Shown: positions 48,164-58,636 of the stretch, one piece after another
Numbering within the stretch: the stretch's first letter is position 1
Layout of the letters: each line of letters begins with the position of its first letter
NCBI GenBank assembly: GCA_006176705.1
Contig: QRFJ01000377.1
Span: 124,001 to 188,000, forward strand
DNA: 64,000 nucleotides
Direction of reading: 5' to 3'
From: Cocos nucifera
Lineage: Eukaryota > Streptophyta > Magnoliopsida > Arecales > Arecaceae
Notes under the pieces: generated by a model
Told to the model about the DNA's origin: nothing
What the model saw: the letters and a program-made list of their open reading frames with translations, nothing else
Database searches by the model: none
Program-made: the position numbers and the translations under genes

Positions 48164-49050
48164 ATGTCTGCGTCCAACCCATTGGCACGTATCCTGGACA
48201 CACATAGACTGACTGGACCCAATTATAAAGATTGGCTCAGGAACTACAAAATAGTTTTGGATTTCGAGAAGTTAACCCATGTACTGGACCAGGACCCTCC
48301 CACCTTACCAGCCCGTCCATCCATTGAACAGAGAGCATCTCTGGAAAAATGGATAGACGAAGATAATAAGGCCAGATATTACATGTTGGGCTCGATGTCT
48401 GATGAGCTCCAGCGCCAACATGAAGATATCGGGACTGCTCGCCAAATGTTGGCTCACCTGCAGGAGATGTTTGGTGAACAGAGTCGCGCAGCCAAGTATC
48501 AAGTCACGAAATGACTTTTTAAGGCTAAGATGCATGATGGGCAGTCAGTCCAAGATCACTGTCTGACAATGATCAAGGACATGGAAGAGCTTGAGAAGCT
48601 CGGTGTGAAGTTAGACTTGGACCTGCAGAATGATATTATTCTGCAATCCTTGACTGATGCATATGGGCAATTCATCATGAATTACCACATGCATAAACTT
48701 CAAAATTCCTTGGCCGAATTAATGAATATGCTGGTTACCGCTGAGCTTTCTATGAAAGGTTCTAAAGGCTCAGTTCTTGCTATGGAATGGACTTCTTCCA
48801 AAAGAAAGTCTTATGGAAAGAAAAAGAAAAAAAGTCTGTGAAAAAGCAGAAGGTGGAAGGAGCAAAGAAGAAGAAGGCAGAAGCCGAAGAAAAGGCCGAT
48901 GTCAAAGGAAAAGTATTTCCATTGCAACAGCGATGGCCATTGGAAGCGGAACTGCCCTACTTACCTGGCCACCCTGAAGAACAAGAAGGAAGGTCCTTCT
49001 GGAGGTATGCTCGTTATTGAGTCTAACCTTACGGATTTCTTCTGCATCCA
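48164..49050 (+). pseudogene. B2 gag, frameshifted
   Basis: ATG at 48164 (MSASNPLARILD; an open frame extends slightly upstream but without ATG). The capsid-like domain runs to VTK at 48511, then a TGA at 48512 (CGA to TGA is the likely change), and in the same frame LFKAKMHDGQSVQDH and on to 48838. A one-base slip in the A run near 48825-48835 moves the Lys/Glu-rich linker to another frame, and a second slip near 48911 restores the first. The knuckle then reads YFHCNSDGHWKRNC (48914-48955), with the first Cys replaced by Tyr. Gag forms the virus-like particle that packages element RNA. Confidence 0.88.
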
Positions 49051-52000
49051 GTTGGGTGCTTGACTCTGGTTCTAGTGCTCATCTGTGCACTTCCATGCAG
49101 GGTCTTGAGGATAGCAGGAGGCTGAGGGATGGAGACATGATCCTACGCATCGGTAATGGAGCAAGAGTTGCTGCAGTAGCCGTGGGAACATACCCTCTTC
49201 GATTACCATCTGGTTTAGACTTAGTTTTGAAAGACTGTTATTATGTGCCTGCAGCTAGCAGGAATTTGATTTCTGTTTCATGCTTAGCACAAGAAGGCTA
49301 TGTGATTACCTTCTTTAAGGACCATTGTAACATTCTTTATGAAAGAAATAAAATTGCAAATGGTTTCCTTATTAATGGTCTTTATCAGCTACATATTGAT
49401 GTACGTATTCTAACTATCGAGCAAAACGTGAATGCCAAACGACCTAGGGATAGTCCAAACGATAGATATCTATGGCACCTGAGATTAGGTCATATAGCAG
49501 AAGATAGGATCAACAAATTGGAGAAAAATGGGCTATTGAGTCCATTGACTTTCGAGTCATATCCAACTTGTGAATCTTGTCTTCAAGGCAAAATGACCAA
49601 ACTCCCTTTTGTTGGACATGGGGAAAGGGCCACAGATCTCCTTGCCCTAGTACATACTGATGTGTGCGGCCCATTTGATGTGCCGGCTAGAGGCAATTTT
49701 GTCTACTTCATTACCTTTACCGATGATCTGTCTAGGTATGGGTATGTGTATCTTATGAGACACAAGTCTGAAGCTTTTGAAAAGTTCAAAGAATTCAGAC
49801 ATGAAGTAGAAAAACAAACTGAAAAACCCATTAAGGTTCTTCGATCAGATCGAGGAGGTGAATACCTTAGCCGGGAATTCCTAGACTATCTAAAGGAAAA
49901 TGGCATAGTCTCTCAATGGACTCCACCAGGAACACCTCAACTCAACGGGGTTTCAGAATGGAGAAATCGGACTCTATTGGATATGGTTCGATCCATGATG
50001 AGCTTCACAGACCTCCCTGATTTTCTTTGGGGACACTCATTGTTAACTTCAATTTATCTACTGAATAGGGTTCCCTCTAAAACCGTTCCTACCACACCGT
50101 ATGAGATATGGCACGGTAAGAAACCAAGTCTGAGTCATCTCAGAATTTGGGGTTGTCCGGCTCATGTCAAAAGACAACAAGCGGACAAGTTAGAGTTTAG
50201 GTCCTTTAGAGCTCGATTCATAGGATATCCTAAAGAGTCATTAGGATACTATTTCTACATTCCAGAAGACCACAATGTGATTGTGAGTCGACATGCCATC
50301 TTTCTTGAAAAATAGTTTATTCAAGATAGCGGCATTGGAAAGCAGATTCAAGCTTGATGAGAAAGTCTCACAAGTACAACGAGCTAAGGACCAATTGGAA
50401 CCAAATCAGGTTGAGCCAATAAGAACACTACCTCCTCCACCTCGTAGATCGGAAAGAGTTTTCCGTCCCCCTGAAAGATACTTAGGTATTATTTCAGAGG
50501 AAGTAGAGGAAAATGTTCCTCGTAGGTAATGGTGCTCATGGTGATGATCCCAAAACCTACAACGAGGCGATATCAGATATCGACTCCGAGAAATGGCTAG
50601 AGGCAATGCAGTCAGAAATTGACTCGATGCACTCAAACCAAGTCTGGACCTTGGTAGATCCACCAGAAGGTATAGTACCTATTGGGTGTAAATGGATCTT
50701 CAAGAGAAAGATTGGTGCAGATGGGAATGTGGAGACATTCAAGGCTAGACTAGTGGCAAAAGGTTATAGTCAACGCGAAGGCATTGACTATCAGGATACC
50801 TTTTTCCTCAGTGGCTATGCTAAAATCCATCCGCACATTGCTTGCCGTTGCAGCCTATTTCGATTATGAAATATGGCAAATGGACGTGAAAACGGCATTC
50901 TTAAATGGATATCTTGAGGAAGATATCTATATGGAACAGCCGCTAGGTTTCACATCCAGTGATACTGATCACAAGGTTTGCAAGCTGCAAAGGTCCATAT
51001 ATGGACTTAAGCAAGCATCTCGGAGCTGGAACACTCGTTTCAATGATGTGATCAAAAAGTTTGGTTTCATCAAAAATGAAGAGGAACCATGTGTTTTCAA
51101 AAAGGTCAGTGGGAGCGCTGTTGTCTTCCTCGTATTGTACGTGGATGACATCCTCCTTATTGGGAATGATATTCCCATGTTGACAACAGTCAAAATTATG
51201 GTTGTCCAAGGAATTCTCCATGAAAGACCTAGGTGAAGCATCCTTTATTCTAGGAATTAAGGTCTATAGGGATAGACCGAATAGGATGCTAGGACTTTCA
51301 CAGAAGATGTACATAGAGAAAGTACTAAAGAGGTTTAGTATGGAAAACTCTAAGAGGGGATTAATACCCTTCAGACATGGTATTCATCTTTCCAAGAAGA
51401 TGTGCCCCTAGCACACCTGAGGAAATAGAACGCATGAGCAAGATCCCTTATGCTTCTGCAATAGGGAGCCTCATGTATGCCATGCTATGTACACGACCTG
51501 ATATAGCCCATGCTGTGAGTGTCACAAGCAGATATCAGTCAAATCCAGGTGAAGAACACTGGACTTCTGTGAAATGTATCCTTAAGTACTTGAGAAGAAC
51601 TAAGGATATGATGTTGGTCTTTGGTAATGGAGAACTCCAAGTCCAGGGATACACAGACTCGGATTTCATGTCCGATATAGATGATCGAAAGTCGACATCT
51701 GGGAGTCTGTTTGTGTGCAATGGTGGTGCTGTCAGCTGGAAGAGTTTCCAAGCAAACGGTGATAGCAGATTCCACCATGGAAGCAGAATATATCGCTGCA
51801 TCAGAGGCTGCGAAGGAAGCATTCTGGTACAAGAAGTTTGCTGCAGAAATTGGAGTAATGCCATCAGATGCCATTCCTCTATACTGCGACAACAATGGCG
51901 CCATAGCCCTTGCTAAGGAGCCGAGGTCTCACCAGAAATCCAAGCATATTGAGCGGCGATACCACCTCATCCGCGATTACCTCGAGAAGGGTTACGTCGA

Positions 52001-52121
52001 GGTCAAGAGAGTCAACTCCACAGATAATGTGGCAGACCCACTTACAAAGCCGTTGGGCCAGCAGAAGATCGAAGCCCACCTTGAGAAGATGGGACTTAGA
52101 CTTGTAGCCAATTGGCTTTAG
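49050..52121 (+). pseudogene. B2 copia pol polyprotein (PR-IN-RT-RH), frameshifted
   Basis: The longest open part, 49017-50315, holds the protease (WVLDSGSSAHLC, catalytic Asp codon 49062), the HHCC zinc region (His154, His159, Cys185, Cys188, counted from 49017), and the integrase core with Asp215 (HTDVCGPF), Asp278 (RSDRGGEYL) and Glu314 (GVSEWRNRTLLDM), then the ...GYPKESLGYYFY end. A stop (50313) and a slip lead to 50340-50529 (RRSERVFRPPERY), then 50513-50800 (KWLEAMQSEIDSM, ARLVAKGYSQREGIDY), then RT with MDVKTAFLNGYLEE and LYVDD at 51138-51149. 51202-51411 carries LGIKVYRDRPNRMLGLSQ; 51411-51750 the RNase H start GYTDSDF; 51751-52121 STMEAEYIA, DNNGAIALAKEP and the end LRLVANWL. Frame changes fall near 50315-50340, 50520, 50800, 51195, 51408 and 51755. 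All catalytic residues are kept, so decay is fairly recent, yet the copy cannot make a functional polyprotein. Confidence 0.93.
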
Positions 52122-52135
52122 GACAAGTGGGAGAT
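52122..52135 (+). other. B2 polypurine tract
   Basis: GACAAGTGGGAGAT immediately before the 3' LTR, the usual copia plus-strand priming site (AAGTGGGAG), 0-14 bases after the pol stop. Confidence 0.85.
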
Positions 52136-53463
52136 TGTTAGATATATGTGCCCTAGAAGCCAGAATTGGCTGACACTTGTAATACACTTCTAGGGGCAAA
52201 ATTATAATTTTGACTAATAATCAATAAAATGGGTTATTTTCTATCACATATGTGTATTTAGTGTCTGTGATACATCCTTTGAGTTAATGGTAATGATAAT
52301 TCATATTTTCAAGAGTTGAAAATTTAAGACATGAATAATCATTATTAACTCATAAAATGCTCCCGACCATAGGATCATCACGAGGATGGTGATTGATCCG
52401 GAAGGTTGGTGTACAATCGCTTCTCTTTAGTAGATGAGTCTTGAGTCTACGGTGTGGAGACACCGGAGCGAGAGTACAGGTACTCGTTAGAGAACGAGGG
52501 CACTGAGCGTGACCACCTCGAGTAGTCATTAGGGAGTCTACCTTCTCGTCAATGACTGACTCGATGCTGCAGTAGTGTGTCTGGTTCTTTGACCTGAGGT
52601 GCATCGGCAGTTCACCTTGAGGGTGTTATAGTTTGACTACACCATTACTCGGTCTCCTAGCCATATGGAACCCTGAGGTGTATGTTGGCTATAGCATGTT
52701 CATTGTAGGAACTGGATGGCATCAAGATGGAATCTATCTACCTCGGTGGTAGAGGAGCAGCCCTATGATGATCATGAGAATCAAGTCCAGAAGTCCATGG
52801 CCATGGTAGAGTGAAATAATAGAAAGAGTTTCTATTTAGATTTTCACATCGGACTTCGAATCGAATGATTACATCATATGACAGAAACTAGGGTTTGACG
52901 AGTTCACCTTAACCCTAATCTGATCGGGGCTCAAGATAGAAGAACTTAATCACACAGGTAGCTGCACCAAGAGGTTCGCATTCAGCTCTGATGGGTTGCC
53001 ACCATATACTGCTAGGTGTCACTGGTGGATTTTGGGAGCAATTAGAATGATTTAGATGATCGATCATTCTAGCTGTTCGAATCAGAAGAGTTCTGATCCA
53101 TCGAAAGGAGTTTCGATGATGTCGATGATAGAGATCATGACATATCCCATTACCATACAGAACTGAACCTAACTGGGTCACACAAACAAGGGTTTGAATC
53201 TGGTGATCATCAATTGAACTGATCCTAGTTCAATTGATCTGAATGAGATTCAATTAGGTTCAAGGAAAATCGTGCTAGCACTCGATTGAACCTAACGTTC
53301 TTCTTTTACTATCATAAATAAGTTGTCCTGACTGAGCCAAAGGAGTTTGTGCTCAATCAGAGGCCTTCATATGGTCTGACTGGAGGTTGTCCAAGTCAGA
53401 AAAGGTTGTCTTATTTTGTAAGACATTACCTGCCATTTTTGGTCACCTGCCATTTCTTGTTCT

Positions 53464-53529
53464 TTGACTTTGGTCAAAAGTCTACCTTTGACTGGTCAAA
53501 TGTTGACCATTGACACTTTGACTTTTGAC
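53464..53529. promoter_or_regulatory. Dense W-box cluster in the B2 3' LTR
   Basis: Eight TTGAC/GTCAA cores in 66 bp (53464, 53473, 53488, 53495, 53503, 53510, 53518, 53525), several arranged as inverted pairs such as TTTGACTGGTCAAA. The neighbouring G-box of B1 (CACGTG) is CACATG here, a likely CpG decay. Confidence 0.75.
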
Positions 53530-53597
53530 CACATGTCATGCACCTATTGGAGAGCTGGTGGGGGCCTTGTCCCCCTGCCAGAACCTGGCAAGGAGGA

Positions 53598-53625
53598 GGG
53601 CGCACGCCACCCTTGGCGTGTGCCC
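53598..53625. other. U3 hairpin of family B
   Basis: Twelve-bp stem (GGGCGCACGCCA with TGGCGTGTGCCC, one G-T pair) around a CCCT loop, between the W-box cluster and the TATA box. Equivalents lie at 44859-44886 (B1) and, with different sequence, 60066-60094 (B4). Confidence 0.8.
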
Positions 53626-53839
53626 AAGTTGGAGGCGCCCTAGGAGTCCCTTGTTGGACAAGGACTCCATCTCCTTTTTGGATTCCAATTAGAGTTCTCC
53701 TAAGAACCAACTTTGACTGGTCTTAGGCACCCTCTAAGGAGGAATCCAGGGGACTCTATTCCCACCAATCAGATTTAGATCTGATTTCACAAAGGGTTGT
53801 GATTGGTTGGGAAGAAGAGGAGTTGGATCACAGCTTAGT

Positions 53840-53850
53840 CTATAAATAAG
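53840..53850 (+). promoter_or_regulatory. LTR TATA box of family B
   Basis: CTATAAATAAG. It is conserved as 'tatataaataag' in B3 (about 58303) and 'tataaatagg' in B4 (about 60358), and mutated (tacaaataag) in B1 (about 45103). Transcription would start about 30 bp downstream. Confidence 0.75.
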
Positions 53851-54422
53851 ACCCTGCGCCCAACTCAAAAAGATGAATTGAGAATCACAATTCCCATGCC
53901 CCAAGGCTGCCTCTCCCCTCTTCCTCCATGCCAAACCACCTTCTCCCTCTCCTCTCCACATCCAAAAGGAGTTTTGGATTCTTGGTTGGTGCAATCCAGA
54001 TCAAAGAAAGGTGACTGAAAGCTAGAAGGCTGCACTGCTGCAAAGGACAACTGCTGATCTTCAAAAGAAGTTTTGAAGATCCTTCAGATTAGATCCAGAT
54101 TTGATTTTTGGAGACATGATAGAGAAGAAGAGGATCTCTAGATCCAGTCCGAGTGGATACCAGTAGAGGCCAGGCACTTATGTGGCTAGATCTAGAACCT
54201 TCCGCTGCTCACAGGATCATCATCGGGTAATAGGATTACCCACTTCAAGGTAAATTAAATTTGATTTAATTTATCTAAATTTATTTTAATCATTAAAATA
54301 ATAAGAATTAGATCTAAAATATCCTAGATCTAATTAGAATTAATTTTTTTTTTTTTGAAATATATCTCTTGATCTGATCAGATCTGAATGAATTTGGTCT
54401 GAAAAATCTAGATTTTTCTTCA

Positions 54423-56153
54423 ATAAAAACTATATCCACATGGCAACTAAGGATATTGTTCTACACATTCGACCTATCTAGCCATCGAATACCATTGCTA
54501 GATGGTTATTTTGATTGGTACAAAAATTTATTCCTATACTATGGCTTAGGTTTGGATCAATGGGATCACATACATTAGAGTTCATGATCTGATTGGATGG
54601 TTGATCAATGATTAAGAAATATTCTAGGATTAAACGATCAATATGATTGATGTTTATCCTAGTACAAGTATTACAGGAGGATGGATTAGCAATTGGATTA
54701 CTAATTAACTTAATTAGATTAAGTCAGAGGATTGAGATTAAGTTTAATTAAATATAATTTAATTAAATTTAATTTGGGCTTGATTGGATCAAGTCCAATT
54801 AGTTTATTGGATAAGCTAATGGCAAGGTAGAATAAGTCCTAGTTCAATTAGGACTTATATGAACCCAACTTCTAATTTGATTAGCAAAATAAAATAGATT
54901 TAAATTTAATTTAATTAAGTTTTTAATTGGGTTAAGACCTATTTTAATTGGGTTGATTTATTTTTGATTTAATTTGGTTAAAAGTTCTTGCTTGACCAAG
55001 TCAAATTGGAAGTCCTAGTGTGACTAGGACTTCCCATCCTTGCGCCATCTAAGCCCCAATGCCCCCCACTCTCTCTTCTTAGAGTTTTGTGTGATAAAAC
55101 TCTCATGTCCAGCAATCCCACGAGCGCCCCTTGCTCTCCCTTCTATCCTATATGGAAATTAGGTTGTGGACCAAGTCAAAGGTAGGTAGTTTGTTTTGAT
55201 TTTGGATTCTATGAGATAGAACCCTAACAAACCAAAACTCCTCCCATAAGGCACTGTCCACTCCCTATTTTCTCTTGGTTTTTTTAGTGGAGAAAGCCCA
55301 TCTTTTGTGCACCCTTTGCTGGCACTCCACGACAGAAAAAGAGGAGGGGGTGCCCAAGAGTTGCCATCCCATATGATGCCTTATTTGGACATACCTTATC
55401 TAGGTATTTGACCTAGACAAGGAGTTATCCTAACTCTCTATTTAAAGGGATTTTTGGGCTAATTTTTCTTGGATTCTAGATCATTGAAGAGGTTTTGGGT
55501 GTGTGAAATTTAGAGGAAAAAGATTCTTGGGCATTGGATTTTCATAGACACCAATCTAGCTATCTAGGTGAGAGAAGAAAGAAGAAGAAGATGGTCTTCT
55601 TCTAGGGTTTCTTCTATTCATTCCTTTTACTCCATCTTTGAGATTTATTTTTGTGAGTGTCTCAGATCTAAAATCTCTTCTCTTCCTTTTAATCTTTGAA
55701 GAGTCCAAATCTTGAAGAAGAGAGCACCGAATTGACCATCGAAGAAGAATCAGCACAGTACGAGCATATTATGCTGATTTTTGAAGATCAAACTTCTGAT
55801 CAAGATTCGTGGACTCGTATGGACATATCTTAGAGGCTAGACATGTGTGTGGCTTAGAGCTTCATCCTCAAGTTTAGATAAGTAAGTTAGAACATCTAAC
55901 TTGCCTAGGTAATATGGATCTAATCCTCTATTACATACTTGCAGTAGATCTGTGATGATGCGATCAATATCTTTTCTTCTTTCTTATGTTTTTAATTTTT
56001 AATTTAATTTCATACTATAATCATGTAATAGGATCTTAAATCTAGGGTCTTCTCTATTTTTATGAATAAATTTTAATTTATTCTAGTCTTTCACTGCCTA
56101 ATCTTGAAAAAATTTTAAGATCTAGCCCTGAAATCCTAGATCTAGTTTCTTTA
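54423..56153 (+). repeat. A2 3' LTR, lacking its first ~741 bp
   Basis: 'ataaaaactatatcc' aligns to 37229 in the A2 5' LTR, and the match runs to the LTR end (TAGTTTCTTTA). The final base pair is followed by the target duplication GAGAT. Confidence 0.9.
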
Positions 56154-56533
56154 GAGATGCTGGAGCAAGAGTACAGATGGTTGTTAGAGAATAATTTGCA
56201 CTGAGCATAATTAACACTAGAAGCTACTTGAATGTCTACTCACTCATTGGTAGTTTACTCGATGCTGCAGTGGTGTAAGTGGTTCTTTGACCTATGGTGC
56301 CTTGGCTATTCATAGTGAGGTTACTATAGTTTGATTGCACATATACTCAATCTCCTAGCCATTTAGATTCTTACGGTATTTGTTGGCTACAGTAGGCTCA
56401 AGTTCACTGTTAGGAGTAGGATGCACCAAGATGGAATCTATCAATCTTGATAGAAAAGAATAAGTTCCATGCGATTTGCAAGACTGAGTTCAGAAAGTCT
56501 TCGACCAAAGCAAGTATGAATACTGAAAAAGAG
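56154..56533 (+). repeat. Old family-B LTR (B0), third fragment
   Basis: It resumes exactly where the fragment ending at 36487 stopped ('gagatgctggagcaagag' matches 'gagacaccggagcgagag' of B2) and continues to the equivalent of about 45900. It is cut at 56533 by B3. Confidence 0.8.
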
Positions 56534-58636
56534 TATTAGATGTATGTCCTAGAAGTCAGATTGCCTGATACATATACACATTCTAGAGGTATAATTTTGA
56601 ATTAAAATTTTAAAATAAATAAAATTTAAATTATTTTTCATTCATATTATGTTTAAATTATGTCCATGAATCGTTCGAGGAATTAATGGATGATGACACG
56701 TATTCTCAAAAGTTAAGAATTTGATACACAAGTCGTTAGTGGTTAATTTCTAAATGCTTCCGATCGATAGATCATTATGAGGATAGTGACTAATCCAGAT
56801 AGATCGATACATGAATCATTTTTCTTTATGGATAGACAAGTCTCGAGTCTATAGTATGAAAAAATCGAAGCAAGAATGCAGGTACTTGATACATATCAAA
56901 GGTATTGAGCATGACCAGCACGAGAAGTTATTAGGATGGCTACCTACTTGTTAGTGACTTACTCAAAGTTGCAATTATATGGATAGTTCTTTGATCTACG
57001 TGTTGCCTCGACTGTTTATAGTAGTATTGCTGTAGTTTGACTATATAATCACTTGGTTATCTTGCTATTCAAAATCTTATGGTGTATGTTGGCTACAGTA
57101 AATTCATTATAGAAATAGGGTGTGCACCAAGATGGGATCTATCGATCCTAGTAGATAGGAAGAGGTTCTCTGCAGTGCATGAGACTGAGCCCTAGAGACC
57201 ATGACCATGGTAGGTGAATGATGGAAAGAGTTTTTATAAGGTTTCACATGGACTTGAGTCAATTGAATCTGGTATATGATAGACACATGGATTTGACGAG
57301 TTGTCCTTGACCTACATCTTATCGAGACTTACAACAGAGAAACCAAACTACATGGTAACTACACTTAGAGGTTTACTATTCCATTCTACTAGATTGCCAC
57401 TACATACTGCTAGGTATCACTGGTGGATTATAGAATAATAAAAATTATTTTGATGATAATAATTCTTAATTGGTTGAATTAAAAAGAGTTTCAGTCTATT
57501 GAAAGGAGTTTCAATGATATTATTGATAGAGATCATAATGTATCCCATTAATAGAAAGAATTGAACCTATGAGATCACAAACAAAAGAAGTATTTATTAG
57601 ATCAGATAGTTGATCCATGATTATGAATCACATATGAATTTAATTATCAATGTGATTGATGATTAATCCAATGCAATTATTGCAATTATCAAACTTACTA
57701 AGAGTTAGTAAGTTGTAGGAGAATTAATTAATAATTAGATTGCTAATTAGCTCAATTTGATTAAGCAATAGGTCTCAAATTAGATCTAATTAAATTAGAT
57801 TCAATTTAGATTAATTTAAATTTGATTAAATTAAGTCTAATTAGATTATGAGATAACCCAATTATATAAGAAGATCAATTCCTAGTTTAACTAGAACTTG
57901 ATTGAATCAATTTTCTAATTAGATTAGGATTTAATTTAGATTTAATTGAGTTCCTAATTAGACTAGAAATTAACTTATTTTGAGTGCAATCTAATTCTAA
58001 TTATGTTAGGATTAAATTAGATTTAAATTAGCACTTAAAGGAATCCTAGTTGGACTAGGATTATATCTACATGCACCCCACATGTCCATGCTTATAGGAA
58101 TACTGCATCCCCATGCCTTTTTTCTTTTGCACATCCAAAACATCATGAATGCCAAGCCTTCCACACATCCTCCCATGCTTTCCTTTCAGATTTGGTTTGA
58201 TTTGGAATTAAATTACTTTAGTTATGAACTAAAATAGGAGTCCTAGTTTGATAAGGTGTTTGATCTTATCAAAACCTAAACCCTATGCAACTTATAGACA
58301 TCATATATAAATAAGCGGACTTTGGAATATGGGAAAAGAAGAAAAAACATTCTTTGGGGTGTGAGCTTTGGGCATGGGTTCCTCTTGGGCATTGGGTTTT
58401 AGAGAGAGGAGAGGCATCTCCTCTTGCATTCATCCTTGGTGTGTGGGATTTTCCTCTTCGTCCTCCTATTTTTCTCCTCTTCTTCTCCTTGTTCTCTGAA
58501 AGGATCTTAAAGAGTTGAAGAGGGTCTTCAATCAGCCATCAAGGAGGCATTTTCTATAAGAAAGCTAGCACTCTAGTGAAACAAAGGCTTTTGATCGGAT
58601 CGAAGACTTTATGTGGATACTCGTAGAGGTTGGATG
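56534..58636 (+). repeat. Family-B-type LTR B3
   Basis: It starts TATTAGATGTATGTCCTAG, passes the usual landmarks ('gtcaatt', 'aggtatcactggtggatta' near 57415) and a TATA (about 58303), and stops at 58636 in sequence equivalent to about 54180 of the B2 LTR, where B4 begins. It is clearly more diverged than B1/B2 are from each other. Confidence 0.75.

Larger units (their letters stand above)
45226..54422 (+). mobile_element. Ty1/copia element B2 (family B), structurally complete, coding frames broken
   Basis: It has a 5' LTR (45226-46294), PBS, leader, gag, full pol, polypurine tract and 3' LTR (52136-54422). The LTRs agree closely where both are present, but the 5' copy has lost about 1.24 kb internally. 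The five bases before (gtttg) and after (ataaa) differ, and the left neighbour is another B LTR while the right is an A LTR, so the present ends do not represent one simple insertion. The coding region keeps every catalytic motif but needs many frame changes; it is the best preserved element in the window. Confidence 0.92.
52136..54422 (+). repeat. B2 3' LTR, full length
   Basis: TGTTAGATATATGTGCC...TTCTTCA, 2287 bp. From start to end: conserved 'gacaccggagcgagagtac' region, W-box cluster (53464-53529), hairpin (53598-53625), TATA box (53840) and a terminal 'ctcttgatctgatcagatctga' palindromic block. Confidence 0.9.
36488..56153 (+). mobile_element. Ty1/copia element A2 (family A), disrupted
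   Basis: The 5' LTR is 36488-39155 and the 3' LTR remnant 54423-56153. GAGAT directly before (36483-36487) and after (56154-56158) is a perfect 5-bp target duplication, and the B0 LTR reads through across it, so both outer ends belong to one insertion. PBS, leader, gag and the start of protease are present, then an N gap. Integrase, RT, RNase H and the first ~741 bp of the 3' LTR are not in the sequence; their place is taken by the gap, an unassigned segment and family-B DNA (B1, B2). Confidence 0.88.

Noticed and set aside
28522..52121. Possible integrated pararetrovirus
   Set aside because: Domain order protease-integrase-RT-RNase H with LTRs, PBS and 5-bp target duplication is Ty1/copia; no movement protein or coat protein motif was seen.
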